Assembly: GCF_003597395.2 (NCBI RefSeq)
Contig: NC_133777.1
Coordinates: 14,359,917 to 14,423,916, forward strand
DNA: 64,000 nucleotides
From: Chelonoidis abingdonii
Taxonomy: Eukaryota; Chordata; Testudines; Testudinidae
Direction: 5' to 3'
Part shown: in pieces, positions 51,701-60,700 of the stretch
Layout of the letters: each line of letters begins with the position of its first letter
Numbering within the stretch: position 1 is the stretch's first letter
Notes under the pieces: model-generated
Told to the model about the DNA's origin: nothing
The model's input: the letters and a program-made list of their open reading frames with translations, nothing else
Databases searched by the model: none
Position numbers and translations under genes: made by a program

Positions 51701-54700
51701 CATATATTCAATCATAAAGGCTTAGAATTTTTCACATCACTTCACAGTTCCCAATATGAGACAGCCATTCATGAAAAATATATTTCTTACAAGTAGGCTA
51801 TCTTCTGCTCTCTGCATGCTGGATCCCTGTCATTAATGGAGGGCTTTTTTTTTTGTTGCTGTTGTTGGGGTTGTTTGTTTGTTTGTTTGGAGAGGGTTGT
51901 TTGTTTGTTTGAAAACATAAAGAACATTTTTCAAATGGTAAAATGGTCATTTTAGGAAAGGCATTTTATTGTTAAAAACAGTGAAGAAAAATGTAAACAC
52001 AAATTGGAATATTTTCCTTCCCTTGGTCAAAATGAACTTTACCTTCAGCATTTGCTCATTTTCAGCTGCAAATAGTGAAACAGAGCCGAAGACTAGTTTG
52101 AACAGCTTGAGATACAGATTGGATAACTCCACATTCGAGCCCATTTCTGGCAGCCGATCTAGAAGATACTCCACCAGAATTGTAGCAAAAAGGGCAGAGG
52201 TGGTCAGGTTTGCCAAAAAGGAATTAGCAACAATCTGTCAAAAGAAGCAGATAGGGCAATACTAATTCTATTATGAAAGGAACACAGGGGAAGTCAAATT
52301 GATTCCATTAAAAAAAAAAAAAAAAAAAAAAAGTCATCACTGCTGTTGCTGTTCCACCACCAGTGACTCAGTTTAAATTATACACAAAGAGTAAATTATC
52401 GTGTTCCCTGTGCCTAGCTCCTATAGTTATTGCACAAGTATTAAAATCATATTGCAGTCTAAGGGAATTAATACTGAAGGACAGTAGATGAGACCTCTAG
52501 GTTAGGGGTTCTCAACCTTGTTCTTTCTGAGGCCCGTCCCATGCTATAAAAACTCCACAGTCTATCTATGCCACAACTGCTTTTCTGCATATAAAAGCCA
52601 GGGCCAGCATTAGGAAGTAGCAACCAGGGCAATTCCCAGGGGCTGCAGGCCACAGGCCCCCACCCCCGCAGAGCTCCATTGCTCAGGCTTCAGCTTCGGG
52701 GCCCTGGGCTTCAGACCCATGCGGTGGGGCTTCGGCTTTCTGCCCTGGGCCCCACTGAGTCTAATGCTGGCCCTGCTTAGCGGACTCCTGAAACCTACTC
52801 CTGGACTGCTAGTTGAGAACCACTGCTCTAGGTTACTACTTTTTGCACAACTCAAAAACCCATTCCATTCAACTCGTGAACAAACACCCCACTGATACCT
52901 TCACTGTTAACTTAAATCTAAGCATTTCAAGTTACATGGCTTAAATTTTACCTACACAGCAAATAACTGTAGAAAATAAAACCCATCTTTGCAGAATATT
53001 TATATTGTTTCAATCTTGACTGGCTGTAAAAATACCTTAAAAGTTAATTTCAATGTTCTGAATTAAAAACAAAAATTAAGTCTGATTTAGAGCAAAAACA
53101 GCTATGCCTCACTGTTATATAAAGTAAAACCATCTACCTGAAGGGCATAGTTTTTTGAGATTCTTTCCACCAGATAAGGAACAGTAGTTTGAAAGATTTC
53201 TTTAAAAGTCAAAGGATTCATCATTGTGAAGACACCAGCAAAATGCTCCAAGACCTCCTTTTCCTCTTTCATCCTGACTGTCTGACAGTTCGCAACTCGA
53301 ATATATGTCTGGCCATTTCCTGCTATTTGGACCTAATGCACCAAAGTTAATATACAGTTAAGTAATGCTGTCACAACATGAACAATTTCCTAATTATTCT
53401 CAAAATATCTGTACAGAATGCCAGTTGGTACACGGTGCCTTACATGCAAGACAACAATGCCCCAGCCCTGGGAAACTTTCAAAAAATACATCAAAATTTG
53501 ACACTAAGCACAATTATGAAATTAAAATCGCCAAGTCAAGAGAGGGGAAGGAGACAGAGATAACATCACATTACATTTGGGCAATTATATAATTTCAGAC
53601 TAAGTCTCCCGTTAAACTACAGATTTCAGTTACACATATGCTAAGTGAATCCCTTCATGAATTTTTGAAGGCAAGATTGCATTTATTTCTTAGATTTTAG
53701 AGTCTTGACCTCCAACATAACGCAGATCATAGAATATTTGTTTACAAAATACACATTTTTCCTCACAGACCACTAAGCACTTTGTCAGTCTTTAAATTAA
53801 TGAAAATTCTATAGCAGAAGCATTTCCAACATCATAAATTCCACATATACAAAAACAAAACCCCCCAAAACTTAGGTATATAAATATAGCCCCTCTGACT
53901 TCATTTCCACACATGGATCAAAAATATTCTCTATTAAAAACAAATAGTATTCAGAGCTTGTGTGTATAAAGATGACACAGAATTATGTCATGGCCAGACT
54001 ACATACCTGATAAATATCCAAAGCCTGCATTGCATATTTCACCAACTTTATATAGATCTGTGTCTCCTTTGGCTGCAACTGTTTGTTAGGAATGAACTGT
54101 GCTTCTGGAAGAAGGAAAGAACAAACACAGTTTATCTCTACTACAAACAGAATTTGATTTTATGTTATAAAGTGAGAAATTAAAAGGGGATGTAATTAAA
54201 TACTGTGTAGTATTACCACCAGGTGCTTTGCATGATGTTATGCCCCACGTAATTGTCTTGACACCACAGACCAAAGTTTTTACCAAGCTTCGGCAATCTG
54301 TGACCTGGAACGTCTGCTTATCTTCTTTCTCTTTTTCTCCTTGTTTTTCGAACACAGGTGTTGGTGCTGGGGTCACAGGAGTGGCAGGGGCAAGAGATGG
54401 AACAGGAGCTGCATTTGCTCCTGTCGGTACTCCAGGTAAAGCGGCTTCAGCTGCACCAAGTTCAGACTGTGGCTTACATTTTTTAAAAATAACAGAAAGC
54501 TGGTACCGTGCTATGGTATGAAATTTCAAAACAAAAACCTGAGGCATGAGAGAAAAAACAAAGGGAGATTGAATTAATTTTGAAGATTGTTACTAGTATA
54601 TTAACTTTAGGGTCAAACTACTTCAGACCAAGGTAGCTGGGTTAATAAAAATTATACTCAAGATCTCAGAAATATCAAATAGCCCCAAAATAATTCAAGT

Positions 54701-57700
54701 AATCACTGGTAAAATTCTCTTCTAAATGGACTAACTATATTTGATTACCTTAACACGTTCCAAGAAGTAAAAAATACTTGATGAAGACTAATTAAGCCCC
54801 CCAACTGAGATCTGATCTCATTATGGTTACTTTCCTGATCTGTCTGACATCAGAGAATTAGATTTTTCAAACAAAAATTAGAACAGTCATAAGCAATCCT
54901 AGAGTAATACTTGCAGATCTCCTAGTTTCCACGGTTTAACTGCTTCCATAAATACATACAATTCAGTGTTTTTCTTCCTTGCTTCATATTTCTCACCTTT
55001 TTTCAATTAATTTTATTTTTCTAAATTTTAACTTCCAGTTTGATAAATGGGCAAAATCATAGGGTACCTGGAACACAGACACTGCCAGTCCACTACACTG
55101 CACCACAATACCATCTAATATTAAAGAATCTTCATACATAGGGTCAGAGTTACTTTGTGTTTTGAGTGAAAGCATGTCTTGCTATCCATGAAAAACTGCC
55201 AACTTTAGACTAAAACCCATCCTAGCCTAAGCAGTATTTCACGTTAGCCTGCTAGGATATAGTTCAGGAGTGGTGATGACTAAATTTCAAAGCAGCCATA
55301 TCCAACCCAGCCCCCTCCCCACCCTTCTTCACCCCCTCCCCAAGCAGCTAGAGCCATGACATAAACTGTCATTATAAACAGATGAGAGAGAAGATGGGGA
55401 AGGGAGGAAAATCAAAATCTTCAGGGATCCCAGGAGACAAAGAATATGAGACCACAGCCTTGAACTGCTATGAGACTGACCTGACTTTGATTCTCAGGGC
55501 TGCTCTCATACCTCAAGACTGCACTACCAAGGCCATGTTCACCCTGAGGTCTTTGTGAAAGTCTCCAGCTGTTAAACTAACCATGTTGTATAAATACTGC
55601 TCAGGGAACGTCCAGATCACATGATGGTAGAAGCACTGGAGGCCTTTCTACTTTAACGCTCTGACTGCAACTAGCAGTTAGAGCTTCACTGACACTGGCA
55701 CAGCACTGGGAGATAGTCACACAAACCTCAGTGTAAACAAGTTTCTACAGAGGAAGTATGCTTCACACTTGAAAGGTAATGGGTGTTCAGTTTAACACAG
55801 CAAAACTCCCAGAATGTAAAGGAGCTATGATGACAGGTTCTTTAGGAACTCCCATCCAATATGCAGCAGGAAAGATGGGCGTTATAACAAGGGAACCTAA
55901 AACAGAAAGGAATGGGGACACCCAATACTCTAAAAGAAGATGCTGAGGACCTCCAGCTAAATCGCAATTCAATTTTCCAGCTGTCGAACATAAGCTGAAC
56001 ACCAGCTTGGGACGGAAAGGAATTTCCCTTCAGGTTAAAAGTACTGCACAAGTTTTAAAATCCTCCCTTTGAAATATCTGGACCTGGACACTGCTCAAGG
56101 CAACACAAAAGACTAGATGGTGTATTTCAGTCCAGCTACTCCTATATGTTCTCCATCCCATGGGGGTGGATCGGAGAGAGTATTAAGAAGCATTTGGCAA
56201 TATAGTAATAAAGATTAAGAGAGTGGATGATAATTCATATATCATTCCAATATTAAACTTCTCAACCAAATCAATACCTCTAACATCCTCATAAGAATAT
56301 CTCTGCCATTTCCATTTTCTTGTTCACTTTTGGAACGGATACAGTCTACCAAGTTTAGAAGTAGCTTGCAAGACATAGTCTGGATACTGCTAGGTAATGA
56401 CTCATCATCAATGTTCTTGGCAAATAACTGAACAGCCAGGGAGAGATCATTGAGTGGTAGATGCTGCCGGACGTGATGTACCAAATCTGCCAGTGTACTA
56501 TATGCAAGAGGCCTATGGATAAAAAAGGAATTAAAAAGGCATCACATTGATTATACATTTATAATATGCTGCTACTCAGATATCGTTAATTGTTACTACA
56601 TTCAAAACTATTTTTAAATATTAAAATTCAAATAGTAATAGATTTATTTGTACATTCACATTTAACTCTCAATATAATGTATTTGATTATTTCCTGTATA
56701 CAAATTATCATATATTTCCTGTGTACTTTACTATAGGGGCGGACACGCGGGGAGGGGCCTGGAGCCCGGCTCGGCAGCAGAGCTTGGAGCCCAGGAGCAA
56801 GGGGGAGGAGGGCAGCCGGGGGGCGATCTGGGGGTCAGAGCCGGGCTGAGGGTGGGGGAGACAGTTGATGCTGAGGATCGTGGGGGTTGGGGGCTGTTTG
56901 GAGTGGGGAGTTTGGGGGGAGTCAATGGGGGAAGCAGAGCTGGAGTTTGCGGGGGGATGTTCAGTGGGGCACAGAGCTGGGGTCCGGGGGATGTTCTGTC
57001 ATGGGGACGGAGCTAGGGGTTTGAGCGATAGTTGGTTGGGGGTGCGGAGCTGGGAGTTTGGGAGAGATGTTTGGTTGGGGGGCAGGTCTGGGATGTTGGA
57101 GGGGGCAGAGCTGGGGTTGGGGGAGGGGACGTTCCCTCCCCCGTTTTTCTTCTCCCCTCTCCCAGTATGTCCCCAGCACATGCCCTCTTCCACAATGAAT
57201 AGCTTGGTTTAATGTTATAGCTGTTTTTAGGAAAACAGAATAACTTTTAAAGTGTTACTGGTTAGCTGTTTCAGAAACTTTTGTAATTCTTGGGCTCAAA
57301 AATTTTAAGAAAATGCAAATTTTTATTTTGTACACCATTAGCACGTGGGGACACATTTAAGCCAGCACACAATGACCATGCTAAGAAAAATTTACCACAC
57401 ATCTGTTGCTGCAATAAAATCTCCATTTCTATATGCAAAATGCCATTAAGTATGCAAATATAAGCTTGTATTTTAATAAAAACAGGGGTCGCAGCCTCAT
57501 TTGAAAATTGTGCTTGTCATCTGGCAATTGGACTGTATGTGTATCCTACTGTGCACGTGCAGAAATATTTACTCAGATTAAAGTACTAATACCAATGCAT
57601 TAATTTACAAAAAAATTAAAAACTTGGATGACTAAAAATCTGATAAATTTTAGAAAAATGAAATGCTTTTTAAGTAATTTAAAAACTGTTTATGAGCCTA

Positions 57701-60700
57701 AGTCATTGAGGAAACATATGTCCATCTTAACTGAATTTAAAAATAGTATTTTAAAATTAATTCCTCTTGTTTACTTAACAGGACCTAAAATCCAGGTTTC
57801 TGTGATTGTCCAGTAAGAAGTCCTAAAAAACCACACATCTCTCAACTGAGATCCTAGTAGATACACATATTCCATTTATTTTTACAATTATTTATTGAGA
57901 ATTTTAAGCTCACGTGTTCAGCCAGTGAGTTAAAATCTTAAAACTTTGTACCAAGAACAGGATCTGGAGTTTATGCAGTTTGTTGCTCTTTGTTATTAGG
58001 ATTATGTTTAAATACGGCACAGCGTTAAATACAAATTACAAGTCTTTTCTTAAGCACACGCAATACCCAAGTATAATGGAGTGAATGATTTAGAACGCTG
58101 TATATTCAGTAAACACTAAATATAAATACCATTAAAACGCACCACTGACAAACAATCAGGCAGATACCACAAATTTAATCTCATACCTCAGTGTCTCTCG
58201 AGCTGTGTATCCAGAGCCAATTAGTATAGATTCGTCAAATAGCTTATCCATGCATGGAATAAATTCTATAATGCAAAAAAACCATTATATATATCACCAA
58301 GAAAAGAAGTAAACAAAACAAAAAAGTAATTAAACATTGCGTCAAGTAACTAATGTACTTAACCACAACCAGACTACAGTGAATTTATTATGCAAGTCAT
58401 TTTTCAATCACACAAAAAGCAATATTCATAATGATAGAAAGTATGTTTACTTAACTTTAGGAACTTTGCACTAATTTTTCCCCTAAATGGTATACTTTAG
58501 CACAGGGGTCGGCAACCTACAGCACGCGTGCCAAAAGGTAACACACGAGCCGATTTTTGATGGCACACAGCGGCGGGCTGAGTAGCTCAGGCTGCTGCCA
58601 ATCTGGGGTGCCAGCAGCACTCAGCAGGGTGCTAGCAGCACTCAGCCTGCTGCCAGTCTGGGGTTCCGGCTGCCGGACCCACTCAGCCTCCTGCTGGCCT
58701 GGGTGAGCGGAAACCCAGGCTGGCAGTGCTGGCTAAAAGGGGGCCAGCGGCTGGGATCCCGGCTGGCAGAAGCTGGCATACGGAACCTCAGACTGGCAGC
58801 AGGCTGAGCCGCTCAGCCTGCTGCCGGTCCAGGGTCCCGGCCACTGGCCCTGCTCAGCCCAGACAGACAGTGGGCTGAACAGGGCCTGGGATCCTTGCCT
58901 GGGGTTCCAGTCACCAGCCCCGCTCAGCCTGCTGATGGTCTGGGGTCCAGCTGCTGGCCCTGCTCAGCCTGCTGCCAGGCTGTGGTTCCATCCGCCAGTT
59001 CCTGCCAGCCAGGATCCCACCAGCCCCCCTCAGCCCGGGGTTCTGCTCACCCAGGCCGGCAGGAGGTTGAGCGGCACCGACAGCTGGGACCCCAACTAGC
59101 AAGGGGCCAGCAAGCAGAACCCCAGACTGGCAGCAGACTGAGTGCTGCCGGCACCCCAGACTGGCAGCAAACTGGGCCACTCAGCCCGCCGCCTGCCCCG
59201 CTTAGCCCGCTGCCAGCTGAGTGAATGGAACCCCAGACTGGCAGAGTGCTGAGCAGGGCCAGTGGCTGGGATCCCGGACAAGGATCCCAGGCAAGGATCA
59301 CACTAAATTGATAAAATAAAATTAAAATGCAGATCTTAAATGAAGCTTCTTAAATAATATTTTAAAACCTTATTTCCTTTAAATACAACAATAGTTTATA
59401 TAATATAGACAGAGAGAGAGGGACCTTCTACAAGTGTTAAAATGTATTACTGGCATGCAAAACCTTAAACTACAGTGAACTTGGCACACCACTTCTGAAA
59501 GGTTGCCAGCCCCTGCTTTGGCATGTACTCAAAGCCAAAAAATTGATATAATAAAAAACAATTCCAGTTCTACATAACAAAAAGTAGTGTGAGGTGTGAA
59601 TCCCCAAAAAGTAATTTCATAATATATATGAGATGTTATCAACTTATATTAAGGCCACAAGCTCTTACTAAGTTTTCCTAAAACCTATTTGTGGCAGGGT
59701 GAACTAGGTCTGGAGGCCCTCTGCAGGAGGCCTCATGGCCCTAAATCATCCTGCCCCAGAAGGGCAGAATGAGGTCCTCCAGGCACCCTGCAGAGGAGCA
59801 GCCAACCAGGAAGCTGATGGAGCAGCCAATCTGAGGCCAAAAGGGCCCTATATAAGACAAGCAGCAAAGCAGAGAAGTTTAGATCCTGCCTGGAGCTTGA
59901 AGAGGGAGGACAAGGTACCAGGCTGGCTGAGCAGCAGGACCATGGAGAGCTCACTGGACGCAGAACTGAACCAGCCCAGGGAAGACTGCCAAAGACCGGG
60001 TGCTGGGAAGGGTAAGGCTTAGTGGAGGAAACTGGGTATGAGGGGGTTTGGATGCACAGGGCTTGGGCAGATGGGGGAGCAGCTCGTTGTACAGGGATCC
60101 CTCCCTCTGCAGCTGAAGGATGATGGGTGCAGGAAGTGGGGGGGGGGGAGGAAGTTTGCAGAGATTCTTGCAGCTGGGGAGAAATCTGGGGGTGAGTCTG
60201 ACTCAGCCCCGGATGCCATGCAAGGGAAGAAGCAGTCCTATCCTCCCCATCCTAACAGAGACTAGCAGCTGAGCCAAGCGCACAGTAGGAGCCACCAGCC
60301 GGGTCTTCCCCAGTCCTGCCTCCTGCCCCATAGTGATTTACCTCTCTGCCGACTGCCCCAAGCACACTAAATATACTGCTGGGAAGGGTCACATGACTGC
60401 CCAGGGCTTCCCTGTCAGAAAGTCATTTTTCTGCAGAGAAGCAAAGAAATCTGTCAGGGACATGAATTCTGCACATTTGCAGAATTCCCCCAGGAGTACT
60501 ATCTGGATACTGCTGATGACAGGAATTGTGGAGAAGAGTTGCTCGTGCACAGCATCCACATTATGCTACAAGACAGAGAAGTCGACTGCCAAACAAGAAG
60601 AGGGACTAGAGAGTGAAGTAGAAAGAGAGATGCAATCTCCATTAGGTTGGAATTCGTGAAACATATATAAAACTAAGAAGGGCAACTTTCCATGGATTCT

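Noticed and set aside
54086..54547. 153-codon minus-strand frame taken as one exon
   Set aside because: The start is intronic and the end runs past the donor at 54216; only 54217-54538 is exon 5.
58895..59301. Several 60-109-codon frames on both strands
   Set aside because: They fall in the GC-rich tandem array inside the hAT element; repetition and lack of stops explain them.
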